Shown here: piece after piece, positions 27,604 to 35,857 of the stretch
Numbering within the stretch: position 1 is the stretch's first letter
How the letters are laid out: the number at the start of each line of letters is the position of its first letter
Assembly (NCBI GenBank): GCA_031266055.1
Contig: JAISBT010000027.1
Coordinates: 1-39,482, forward strand
Direction: 5' to 3'
Length of the DNA stretch: 39,482 nucleotides
From: Deltaproteobacteria bacterium
GTDB taxonomy: Bacteria > Desulfobacterota > Desulfovibrionia > Desulfovibrionales > Desulfovibrionaceae
Position numbers and translations under genes: made by a program
The notes under the pieces: model-generated
Told to the model about the DNA's origin: nothing
The model's input: only the letters and a program-made list of their open reading frames with translations
Databases searched by the model: none

Positions 27604-27936
27604 TCATGCGCCGCGTTCCAGTAATTTACTGTTCACAAGCCTGTTCAGGCTGACCCCGCTTTCCAGCGCTTGGACAGCAAGTTGCCGGTGTATCTCCGGC
27701 GTGGTTCGCACCATGAATTTGCCGGAATATTTTTGCAGGGACAGAGGTTCGGGCGCGGATTCCCCGTTTGCCCGCATATCGGCAACGGTCTGTTCCACGA
27801 GGGATACCATGCCGGCCAAGGCGGCGCTCTGTTCCGCCTCCAACCATGACAGGCTCGGGAACTCGGCGCACAGTCCGACGAATTCCTGATCTTCTTCCGA
27901 CCAGATAACGCGGTATGTATAGTGCTTGGCGTTCAT
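27604..27936 (-). CDS. hicB: HicB-family antitoxin
   Basis: YTYRVIWSEEDQEFVGLCAEFPSLSWLEAEQSAALAGMVSLVE...GKFMVRTTPEIHRQLAVQALESGVSLNRLVNSKL. Confidence 0.9.
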   Translation of the reverse strand: MNAKHYTYRVIWSEEDQEFVGLCAEFPSLSWLEAEQSAALAGMVSLVEQTVADMRANGESAPEPLSLQKYSGKFMVRTTPEIHRQLAVQALESGVSLNRLVNSKLLERGA

Positions 27937-28187
27937 TCAGCGCTCTCCTTCAACTTTTCAATGGCGGCGAGAACTTGCCGAACCTGATAGGCTTTCGCCA
28001 TGCCGTTGTCGCCGCGCTGGATATTTACGCGAGGGTCGCCAGTCCACGGCGTCTTGTATACGGCATGGCTTGTCCCCTGTTGACGGGCTTGACCGAAATA
28101 GCGCTCACAGATCTTTGCCAAGTCCGTAAAGCGCACATTGTGCGGAGCCGCCCGCATCGCCGCCAGTATTTTTTCACTCGCGCTCAT
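27933..28187 (-). CDS. hicA: HicA-like toxin
   Basis: MSASEKILAAMRAAPHNVRFTDLAKICERYFGQARQQGTSHAVYKTPWTGDPRVNIQRGDNGMAKAYQVRQVLAAIEKL; GAGAGG RBS; 4-nt overlap with hicB. Confidence 0.85.
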   Translation of the reverse strand: MSASEKILAAMRAAPHNVRFTDLAKICERYFGQARQQGTSHAVYKTPWTGDPRVNIQRGDNGMAKAYQVRQVLAAIEKLKESAE

Positions 28188-28611
28188 GCAACCTCTCATT
28201 GGTATCAATAGCGATACTATCAGCCTTAGTCAAGGGCTTTTCTCCACCACCGCTGCCCTCCGCATCCCGGTTCTTTGCGTGCCGTTGCGCTCTACGGGGT
28301 TGGAACCCAAAATGCAGCGTCTGCTATTTCCAATACTGTCGGCATCGGTTTCCGGCCCAAAAATTACCGGATGAAATCAAAAAGGCTTGCAAAAAGCTCA
28401 CGGGGCAAAGCTTCGAAAAAAATACAGAAAAATTCTTGCCTTTTGTTTTTCAATCGGATAATTGAGCAGAGGTGTGGTGTGTCGCGCGATTTTCAAGGGT
28501 TTAAACCATCTGTTTCAAGCGGGCGGCATGAAAGTGCAAGCAAAAAGAATTTTACGTTCCTGGAAAAATAAAGCTGGCCGGGCTGAATACTTCGGTTCTG
28601 GCTTGGTTTTT

Positions 28612-28653
<42 letters not shown>

Positions 28654-28710
28654 CATCAACTCCGACATATAACGCGCCCGTCGTAAGACACAGCGCGGTT
28701 TTTCCGTTTC

Positions 28711-28749
28711 AAAGCGGTTCCGCTACCATTGGTAGCGGGGCCGCTTTTT
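28711..28749 (+). terminator. Terminator-like hairpin AAAGCGG-tt-CCGCTACC-att-GGTAGCGG-gg-CCGCTTTTT
   Basis: Long nested stem followed by T-run. Confidence 0.75.
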
Positions 28750-28776
28750 GGCGTTTTATTTCCTTTTTACAGATTT

Positions 28777-28882
28777 CCGCAGGGAAAAGTAAACTTTTCC
28801 CTGCGGAGGATCGTCAACCGAAAAACGTGGTTTTCGGTTGACTCTCGCCGCTTCGCGGCTACATCAGCCGGACGGCTGATGT
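28777..28882. repeat. Four further hairpins: 28777-28806 (14-bp arms), 28813-28842 (12-bp arms), 28847-28859 (5-bp arms), 28861-28882 (10-bp arms)
   Basis: CCGCAGGGAAAAGT/ACTTTTCCCTGCGG; GTCAACCGAAAA/TTTTCGGTTGAC; GCCGC/GCGGC; ACATCAGCCG/CGGCTGATGT. Confidence 0.9.
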
Positions 28883-28978
28883 TCAGATTTCCATGCGTAA
28901 ATTTGTAACGGGCTGGAATACACCACAAAAACTTGCTGATGGAGAATCAGGGCAGGCTGTACGATTGAATGAGGAAGC

Positions 28979-30121
28979 ATGATGGCGCGGGTGCTTATTG
29001 TAGGCGCGGGTTTTTTCGGCTCTGTTTTGGCCGAACGAATAGCGGAAGATGCGGGCCTGCCGGTAACGGTGATTGACCGCAGAGAGCATGTCGGCGGCAA
29101 TTGTTGGTCGGAAGTGGACCGGTCGACCGGAGTGGAATTTCACAAGTATGGGTCGCATATATTCCATACTTCCAGCGAGGAAGTGTGGAAATACGTTTCC
29201 CGGTTCACCGCTTTTAACGAGTACCGCCATGTGGTGTGGACGACATTTCAGAATCGCGTGTACTCCATGCCAATCAACCTTGGCACCATCAATGCTTACT
29301 ACGGAAAGAACCTGTCGCCCTCTGAAGCGCACGCCTTCATTCAGGAAGAACTGGGCAGGGAAAATATTTCACAACCGCACAACCTGGAAGAAAAAGCGGT
29401 TTCCCTTATCGGACGGCCGCTATATGAGGCCTTCATCCGGGAATACACCATAAAGCAGTGGAGCAAAGAGCCTGTGGAGCTCCCGGCTGATATCATCACC
29501 CGCCTGCCGGTGCGCTTCAGTTATAACAACAGGTATTTTTTCGATACTTATGAAGGGATCCCCCTTGAAGGTTACGGTAAACTTTTTGAGCGTCTCCTGG
29601 CACACGATAAAATTACCGTGCGTCTTGGAACGGACTACGCCGATATGGCACAAAGCGCGCCGCCCCGGGATACGTTAATCATCTGGACAGGGGCTATTGA
29701 CGCGTTTTTTGACTATGCGCTCGGTCAACTGGAATGGCGCACAATGGATTTTGAGGAGCAACGTTTTGATTTGCCGGACTTCCAGGGCGCCACTGTCATG
29801 AACTATGCCGATGCCGCGGTGCCGTACACGCGCATACATGAATTCAAGCATTACCACCCGGAGCGTGAAGACACCGGCAAGACCCTTATCTTCAAGGAAT
29901 ATTCGCGCTTCGCCCAACGTGGCGACGAGCCGTACTACCCGGTGGATACCCGGGCCAACCGGGAACTTTTTGCGCGTTACCAGGATCTTGCGCGCACCCG
30001 GGCCGCTAATGTCATTTTCGGCGGCAGGCTCGGAAATTATAAGTATTATGATATGGACGACGCTATTATGGCCGCTCTTGCTTGTTATCGTGATGTTGTT
30101 GTTCCGCGTTTGCGGGCATGA
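28979..30121 (+). CDS. glf: UDP-galactopyranose mutase
   Basis: VLIVGAGFFGSVLAERIA, HVGGNCWSE, KYGSHIFHTSSEEVW, FNEYRHVVWT, YTIKQWSKEP, RYNNRYF-like SYNNRYFFDTYEGIPLEGY, GRLGNYKYYDMDDAI. Confidence 0.97.
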   Translation: MMARVLIVGAGFFGSVLAERIAEDAGLPVTVIDRREHVGGNCWSEVDRSTGVEFHKYGSHIFHTSSEEVWKYVSRFTAFNEYRHVVWTTFQNRVYSMPINLGTINAYYGKNLSPSEAHAFIQEELGRENISQPHNLEEKAVSLIGRPLYEAFIREYTIKQWSKEPVELPADIITRLPVRFSYNNRYFFDTYEGIPLEGYGKLFERLLAHDKITVRLGTDYADMAQSAPPRDTLIIWTGAIDAFFDYALGQLEWRTMDFEEQRFDLPDFQGATVMNYADAAVPYTRIHEFKHYHPEREDTGKTLIFKEYSRFAQRGDEPYYPVDTRANRELFARYQDLARTRAANVIFGGRLGNYKYYDMDDAIMAALACYRDVVVPRLRA

Positions 30122-30888
30122 ATATGCCGGACTGCGCCATTGTTGTTGCGACGCACAAGCCATACTGGATGCCGTCCGCCCCGATGTATCTGCCTCTGCA
30201 TGTGGGAGCCGCGGGCAAAGCGGATATCGGTTTTACCCGCGATGATGCCGCGCCCTCCATATCGGAAAAAAACCCGTGGTATTGCGAGGTGAGCGGCATG
30301 TACTGGGCCTGGAAGCATCTGGAGGCCGCGTATGTGGGGCTGGCGCAGTACAGGCGGCATTTCTCGCTGCAGCATTTTGTCTTCGGGACGGCAGCCAGGA
30401 AAAAAGCGGTTATCGGCAGCGAAGAGTTGGCTGGACTTTTGAAACAGGATGCGGTGCTGCTGCCCTCCCGCCGCCATTATTTCATAGAAAGCCGCAAACA
30501 GCAGTTTGCAAATGCTCATGGCGCGGAAAGTCTGGCTGCGCTGGAACATGCCTTGCGCACGGAGAATCCGGGATATCTGCCTGCCTACGCAAAGAGCATG
30601 GAGCGCACCTGGGGGCATATCTATAATATGTTTATTATGCGCAGGGATATTTTTCATGCTTACTGCACCTGGCTTTTCCCTGTCCTGGAACTGATGGAGG
30701 CCAAGCTGCTGCAACGCTTGGGCGTTTTACCGCCGCGCATTATAGGTTTTGCCGCAGAGCGTCTGCTGGACGTATGGCTTTTGCACAATCGCGTAGCGTA
30801 TGCCGAAATTGGTTATGTGACGCTGGAACCGGTGAACTGGCCGAAAAAAATTTGCGGGTTTTTAATGCGCAAGTTCAGAACATTTTAA
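30118..30888 (+). CDS. DUF4422-domain (capsular polysaccharide glycosyltransferase-like) protein
   Basis: IVVATHKPYWMP, MYLPLHVGAA, EVSGMYWAWKHLEAAYVGLAQYRRHFS, GHIYNMFIMRRDIFHAYCTWLFPVL. Confidence 0.9.
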   Translation: MNMPDCAIVVATHKPYWMPSAPMYLPLHVGAAGKADIGFTRDDAAPSISEKNPWYCEVSGMYWAWKHLEAAYVGLAQYRRHFSLQHFVFGTAARKKAVIGSEELAGLLKQDAVLLPSRRHYFIESRKQQFANAHGAESLAALEHALRTENPGYLPAYAKSMERTWGHIYNMFIMRRDIFHAYCTWLFPVLELMEAKLLQRLGVLPPRIIGFAAERLLDVWLLHNRVAYAEIGYVTLEPVNWPKKICGFLMRKFRTF

Positions 30889-30943
30889 CATTGAACATGT
30901 TGCAATGTTCCAAATTGTATTTTTCTCAGATCAGGAAGGCATC

Positions 30944-31402
30944 ATGATTTTCGACAAACTGGATAACCTCGAAAAATACGCTGAAATATTCGCGCAAGCC
31001 GCTGCGGTTATCCGGCGCTGTTCAGCCGCGACGCCTTGCGGCCGTATTGACATCGACGGCGACGGCCTTTTTGCCAAAGTTGAAGAGTATCAGACCAAAC
31101 TGCCGGAAGAAGGCCTTTTTGAATCGCACTTACAGTATATTGACGTACAGTCATGTTTGTCCGGCGCGGAGGGCATGCATTTTCTGGATATTTCCGAATG
31201 TAATGCCGTCAAATCCGATTGCAACAACGACTATATAGTCCATACCCCCAAGACTGGTTGCCATAACTACATTGTCGTCCACCCCGGGGAGGCTGTTGTT
31301 TTTTTTCCGCAGGATGCCCACCGGCCTCAAATGCGCACCTATCGAGGCCCGGAAACCATTAAAAAAATAGTAGTGAAAATAAAATGCCCCACCCCAAATT
31401 GA
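30944..31402 (+). CDS. YhcH/YjgK/YiaL (DUF386) family protein
   Basis: MIFDKLDNLEKYA, KVEEYQTKLPEEGLFESHLQYIDVQ, VHPGEAVVFFPQDAHRPQM. Confidence 0.9.
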   Translation: MIFDKLDNLEKYAEIFAQAAAVIRRCSAATPCGRIDIDGDGLFAKVEEYQTKLPEEGLFESHLQYIDVQSCLSGAEGMHFLDISECNAVKSDCNNDYIVHTPKTGCHNYIVVHPGEAVVFFPQDAHRPQMRTYRGPETIKKIVVKIKCPTPN

Positions 31403-32712
31403 TTGCCATGATCCCGGCCCGCATGGGCTCCAAAAGAATACCGCAAAAAAACATCCGTTATATCGACGGTAAGCCCCTCATTGCGCACGCCATTGAACTG
31501 GCCGTCAATTCCATGTGTTTTGAATCGGTCTGGGTAAACAGCGAGGATACAGTTTTGGGAGAAATCGCCGTGGCGCTGGGAGCCGAATTTCACAAGCGCC
31601 CGCCGGAACTGGCTACTGACGCGGCCACCAATAGAGAATTCACGGAAGAGTTCCTCCAAAAACACGAATGCGATTATGTGGTAATGGTCAACACCACCTC
31701 GCCGACGCTGCGTTTGGGCTCTTTGCGGAATTTTTGCGAACTGGTCCGGCAGGGGCAGTATGACACAATCTTGACTACCGTCGGGGAACAGGCGGAAACT
31801 TTTTACGAATACAAGCCGCTGAATTTTTCTTTGAAAGAAAAAGTAAACTCGCAGCTTTTGACTCCTGTTGAAAAAGTCGTCTGGGCCATGACTGCCTGGC
31901 GGCGCGAAACCTTCCTGGAAATGCAGGCCAAGGGGCAAAACCCGATTTTCGGCGGCAAGCTTACGACCTTCAATGTGCCGAAAGACGAATCCTGCGACCT
32001 GGACACGGAAGAAGACTGGAAAATAGCTGACGGAATCCTGCGTTCCCGCTCCTTGCACCTGGTGCCGCAGTATTACAGCCACGCCACCAAGGCCAACCCC
32101 AACGATTTGGGCAGTACGCCCGGCAGCTTCAGCGATTATGTCGATTACGTCAAGAACGGCCTGGATAAAATGCTGGTGCTGGACAGCGCGGGCAAACAGG
32201 TGGATCGCGATGCCGGCATCCGGGAATGGGCCTGCCTGACGCTTGATGTCTATAGAAAGAACGGCAAGGTATTTTTCGCCGGCAATGGCGCAAGCGCCAC
32301 CATGGCCGAGCATATGAGCGCCGACTTGTACAAAAACGGCAACATTCAGACCGTCAGTTGCGCGGAAACGGCCTACCTTACCGCCATCGGCAACGACCTT
32401 GATTTCGCGGAGATTTTTGCTTTTAAAATCAAAAAATCATACACGGAAGACGATCTGCTCATTACGATTTCAAGCTCCGGAAACTCGGAGAACATTGTCC
32501 GGGCCATTGAGGAAGCCAAGGCTAAAAACGGGCGGGTTGTCACCCTGTCCGGGTTCAAGTACTCCAACAAATCACTGCAGCACGGCGATCTGAATTTTTT
32601 CGTCCCCAGCCTGACCTACGGAGCGGTCGAAGTGGCCCACTCCGGAATTTTGCACTGCTGGCTGGATCAATACATGCTCATGTTCAATGCGTATAACGCC
32701 ACAATCAAATGA
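31384..32712 (+). CDS. Fusion: CMP-sugar-synthetase-type cytidylyltransferase domain + SIS (phosphosugar isomerase, GmhA-like) domain
   Basis: N: IAMIPARMGSKRIPQKNIRYIDGKPLIAHAIE...MVNTTSPTLR; C: GKVFFAGNGASATMAEHMSADLYKNG...LLITISSSGNSENIVRAIEEAK. Confidence 0.9.
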   Translation: MPHPKLIAMIPARMGSKRIPQKNIRYIDGKPLIAHAIELAVNSMCFESVWVNSEDTVLGEIAVALGAEFHKRPPELATDAATNREFTEEFLQKHECDYVVMVNTTSPTLRLGSLRNFCELVRQGQYDTILTTVGEQAETFYEYKPLNFSLKEKVNSQLLTPVEKVVWAMTAWRRETFLEMQAKGQNPIFGGKLTTFNVPKDESCDLDTEEDWKIADGILRSRSLHLVPQYYSHATKANPNDLGSTPGSFSDYVDYVKNGLDKMLVLDSAGKQVDRDAGIREWACLTLDVYRKNGKVFFAGNGASATMAEHMSADLYKNGNIQTVSCAETAYLTAIGNDLDFAEIFAFKIKKSYTEDDLLITISSSGNSENIVRAIEEAKAKNGRVVTLSGFKYSNKSLQHGDLNFFVPSLTYGAVEVAHSGILHCWLDQYMLMFNAYNATIK

Positions 32713-33347
32713 TGGAACAGGATTTTTACGAAACCTTTCTCCAGCGGATCCGGTTTGCGTTAGATGCTGTTTCATACACTGAAAAGGCGCCTGACAACGC
32801 CGACGCTGTTGCGGCGTTCACGCCTTCCGAGGGACTGGAACGCTTGTGCGCCGTAACCCATGCCGCGGCCGGAGCCGGAGGGCGCGTCTTTATTCTCGGC
32901 AATGGAGCCAGCAACGCTCTGGCGGCGGCCATTGCCCTGGAATTTGCGCTGAACGCCTCGGTTGACGCGGTTTCCTTCACCTCTTCGGCTTATCTGACCG
33001 CCGTCAATAATGATGACGGCGGAGCCAGCCTGTTTACCCGCGCTCTACAGTGCGCCCTGCGCCCCGCGGATCTGCTGGTGGCGATATCATCATCCGGCAA
33101 ATCCCCGAACATTCTCAGCGCCATCGCCCTGGCGGCCGCGCGGGGCTGCCGTATTGCCACCTTCAGCGCCATGCGGGAGGACAACCCCGCGCGCCTGAGC
33201 GGCGGCATGAATTTTTACGTGCCTATCAGCACTTACAGCGGCGCTGAAACCGCGCACTATGCCTTGCTGCAAATGTGGCACGAGCGATATATGGCCGCCT
33301 ATTTGCCGGAGCGGCTCCCTGAAAAGTATGAAAACCGCCGAAATTGA
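32709..33347 (+). CDS. Second SIS-domain protein, resembling the SIS half of the preceding fusion
   Basis: GRVFILGNGASNALAAAIALEF, YLTAVNNDD, LLVAISSSGKSPNILSAIALA, GMNFYVPISTYSGAETAHYALLQMWHERYM. Confidence 0.85.
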   Translation: MMEQDFYETFLQRIRFALDAVSYTEKAPDNADAVAAFTPSEGLERLCAVTHAAAGAGGRVFILGNGASNALAAAIALEFALNASVDAVSFTSSAYLTAVNNDDGGASLFTRALQCALRPADLLVAISSSGKSPNILSAIALAAARGCRIATFSAMREDNPARLSGGMNFYVPISTYSGAETAHYALLQMWHERYMAAYLPERLPEKYENRRN

Positions 33348-33358
33348 CGAGGTAAAGC

Positions 33359-34255
33359 ATGAGAGTTGTTGTAGGATCGTCTTCGTTCGGGCAGGCTTCC
33401 GCCCTGCCCGGTGAACTGCTGGCCTCCAGGGGGATGGAAGTTGTGCCCAACCCCTTTGGCCGCAAACTGACCGAGGACGAAACCCTTGTCTTTTTGCAAG
33501 GGGCCGACGGGCTGCTGGCCGGACTGGAGCCGCTCAACGCGCGGGTGCTGGCGGCCCATGCCGGGAAGCTGAAAGCCATTGCGCGCATCGGCATCGGCAT
33601 GGACAACGTGGATCAGGAAGCTGCGGCCAGATTGGGCATAGCCGTTTCCAACACGCCGGACGCCCCCACCGGGGCGGTTGCCGAAATGACCCTGGCGGCC
33701 GTCTTCGCACTCTGCCGCGGACTGCATACGCAAAACGCCGCGCTCCACGCCGGAACCTGGAAAAATGTTCTGGGCCGTTCGTTGCGCGACCTGTCTTTTT
33801 TAATCGTCGGTTATGGCAGGATTGGCAAAAGCGTTCAGGCCGCCCTCAAGCCGTTTGCTTCGGAAATTTCCGTGTACGATCCCTTTCAGCCGGATATTTC
33901 GGTGAAATCCTTGCCTGATGCCCTGGCCGTGGCGGATGTGGTTACTTTACACGCCAGCGGCCGGGAGATGATTATAGACCGGGAAAACATCAAGCGCATG
34001 AAGCCCGGAGCCATGCTTTTAAACTGCGGCCGGGGCGGCCAGGTGGACGAAGAGGCCCTGGCCGAGGCCCTGCAAAGCGGACACCTGAGCGGCTGCTGGC
34101 TGGATGTTTTCAGCGACGAGCCATACTCCGGCCGACTTTGCCAATGCGAAACCGCTCTCCTGACGCCCCATGCTTCCACCTGTACGGAAAAATGCAGGGG
34201 CGACATGGAAATGCAAGCGGTGCGGAATATTTTGAGGGATTTGCATGTGGAGTGA
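33359..34255 (+). CDS. D-isomer-specific 2-hydroxyacid dehydrogenase (phosphoglycerate dehydrogenase-like)
   Basis: IARIGIGMDNVD, NTPDAPTGAVAEMTLA, LIVGYGRIGKSVQAAL, MKPGAMLLNCGRGGQVDEEALAEAL, CWLDVFSDEPY, TPHASTCT. Confidence 0.93.
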   Translation: MRVVVGSSSFGQASALPGELLASRGMEVVPNPFGRKLTEDETLVFLQGADGLLAGLEPLNARVLAAHAGKLKAIARIGIGMDNVDQEAAARLGIAVSNTPDAPTGAVAEMTLAAVFALCRGLHTQNAALHAGTWKNVLGRSLRDLSFLIVGYGRIGKSVQAALKPFASEISVYDPFQPDISVKSLPDALAVADVVTLHASGREMIIDRENIKRMKPGAMLLNCGRGGQVDEEALAEALQSGHLSGCWLDVFSDEPYSGRLCQCETALLTPHASTCTEKCRGDMEMQAVRNILRDLHVE

Positions 34256-35054
34256 GCATCTGGATATCGCGGTACGGGCGGCGAAAGCTTCCGGCAGGTT
34301 TCTGCGCGGCTTGACTGATGTGGAGGCCGCCTCCGCAAAAGGAAAAGACATAAAGCTCCACGCGGACAAGGAGTCTGAGCGGATTCTCCTTTCACGCTTG
34401 CAGGGCGCCGGCATACCGATCCTTTCAGAGGAGTCGTCCGAAAAATTTGAGTGCTCCGGGGGCCTGTGCTGGATTATCGATCCCCTTGACGGCTCGTACA
34501 ATCTGTTCAAGGGGTTGCGCGAGCTGTGCTGCGTTTCCGTGGCCCTGTGGGATGACGGCAAACCGGTTCTGGGGGTGGTTTACCGCTTTGCCACGGGCGA
34601 TCTCTATACCGGCGTGCCCGGCAAAGGGGCTTTCTTGAATGGAACGCCCATCCATGCCTCAGCAGTGACGGATATCAGCCAGGCTTCCCTGGCCACAGGC
34701 TTTCCGGTCGGTTCCGACTTTTCCCGGGCCGCCCTGCTGGAGCGCTGTGCGCTTTTTGCGCGCTTCAAGAAAATCCGCATGCTGGGCGCCGCGAGCCTGA
34801 TGTGCGCTTTTGTGGCCCAAGGCTGCGTTGACGTGTACGCGGAAAAGGGCATCTTCCTCTGGGACGTCGCGGCGGCGCTGGCTATCGTGCAGGCGGCGGG
34901 GGGCGTGTATGCGGGTACGTTTGGCGAGCGGCACGCATGCGATGTTCTGGCCTTCGGCAATGCGGAATTAAGTAACAGTTTCGCAACCGCCGGCGATTTT
35001 CACGGCCGCAGGGAGCGTGATGTCCTGCTAGTGCCTGCTCGGGGTTGTTCATGA
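34245..35054 (+). CDS. Inositol-monophosphatase-family phosphatase
   Basis: KDIKLHADKESERIL, ILSEES, CWIIDPLDGSYNLFKGLRELCCVSVAL, LGAASLMCAFVAQGCVDVYAEKGIFLWDVAAALAIVQAAGG. Confidence 0.92.
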   Translation: MWSEHLDIAVRAAKASGRFLRGLTDVEAASAKGKDIKLHADKESERILLSRLQGAGIPILSEESSEKFECSGGLCWIIDPLDGSYNLFKGLRELCCVSVALWDDGKPVLGVVYRFATGDLYTGVPGKGAFLNGTPIHASAVTDISQASLATGFPVGSDFSRAALLERCALFARFKKIRMLGAASLMCAFVAQGCVDVYAEKGIFLWDVAAALAIVQAAGGVYAGTFGERHACDVLAFGNAELSNSFATAGDFHGRRERDVLLVPARGCS

Positions 35055-35857
35055 GAATTCTCATACCCATGGCCGGTGAAGGGAAAAGATTTTCAGATGC
35101 CGGTTATACCGCGCACAAGCCGGTTATACCCACGCTTGACTACCGCACGGGCAAGACCGCTCCGATGGTGGTTTGCGCTACCAATGATCTTTATGGTTCT
35201 CAATCTGAATTGACGTCCCTTATTTATGTGGACAGATCCTTCCACAAGAAGGATGGGGTTGAAGATGTCATCAGGCAATATTATCCGAAAGCCGAGTTCA
35301 TAACGGTGGATGCGCTTACGGATGGGCAAGCCCGCACCTGCTTGCTCGCAAAAGAGCAAATAAACAACAGTGAGCCGCTTTTGATCGCCAGTTGCGATAA
35401 CGGGATGATTTATTCGCAGGAAAAATATGAAGAGCGCAAAAAAAACGCTGACGTTCTGGTTTTTACTTTCAGGAACAGTGATGCGGTTCTGAAAAATCCC
35501 GATGCTTACGGATGGATGCGGGTAGACGAAAACAGCAATGTGGAGGACGTATCCATCAAGAAGAGCATTTCGGATAACCCCATGCTCGATCACGCGGTGA
35601 CCGGAGCATTCTGGTTCCGGCGAGGCGATATTTTTGTGGAAGCCGCGGAAAGAATGATTGCCGTGAACGACAGGATCAAGGGCGAATTTTATGTGGATCA
35701 GGCCGTCAAATATGCGCTGGACAAGGGGTACGCGGTAAAAGTTTTTGAAATAGAACGCTATCTTTGCTGGGGCACGCCGGAAGATTATGAATCTTACCAA
35801 AATACTTATAAATACTGGGTGGACTTTGTAAAGGGCACTCATTACCTGGGCATGTGA
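35051..35857 (+). CDS. Sugar-phosphate nucleotidyltransferase-family protein
   Basis: MRILIPMAGEGKRFSDAGYTAHKPVIP, LIASCDNGMIYSQ, DAYGWMRVDENSNVEDVSIKKSISDNPM, GAFWFRRGDIFVEAAERMI, YLCWGTPEDYESY. Confidence 0.85.
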   Translation: MRILIPMAGEGKRFSDAGYTAHKPVIPTLDYRTGKTAPMVVCATNDLYGSQSELTSLIYVDRSFHKKDGVEDVIRQYYPKAEFITVDALTDGQARTCLLAKEQINNSEPLLIASCDNGMIYSQEKYEERKKNADVLVFTFRNSDAVLKNPDAYGWMRVDENSNVEDVSIKKSISDNPMLDHAVTGAFWFRRGDIFVEAAERMIAVNDRIKGEFYVDQAVKYALDKGYAVKVFEIERYLCWGTPEDYESYQNTYKYWVDFVKGTHYLGM

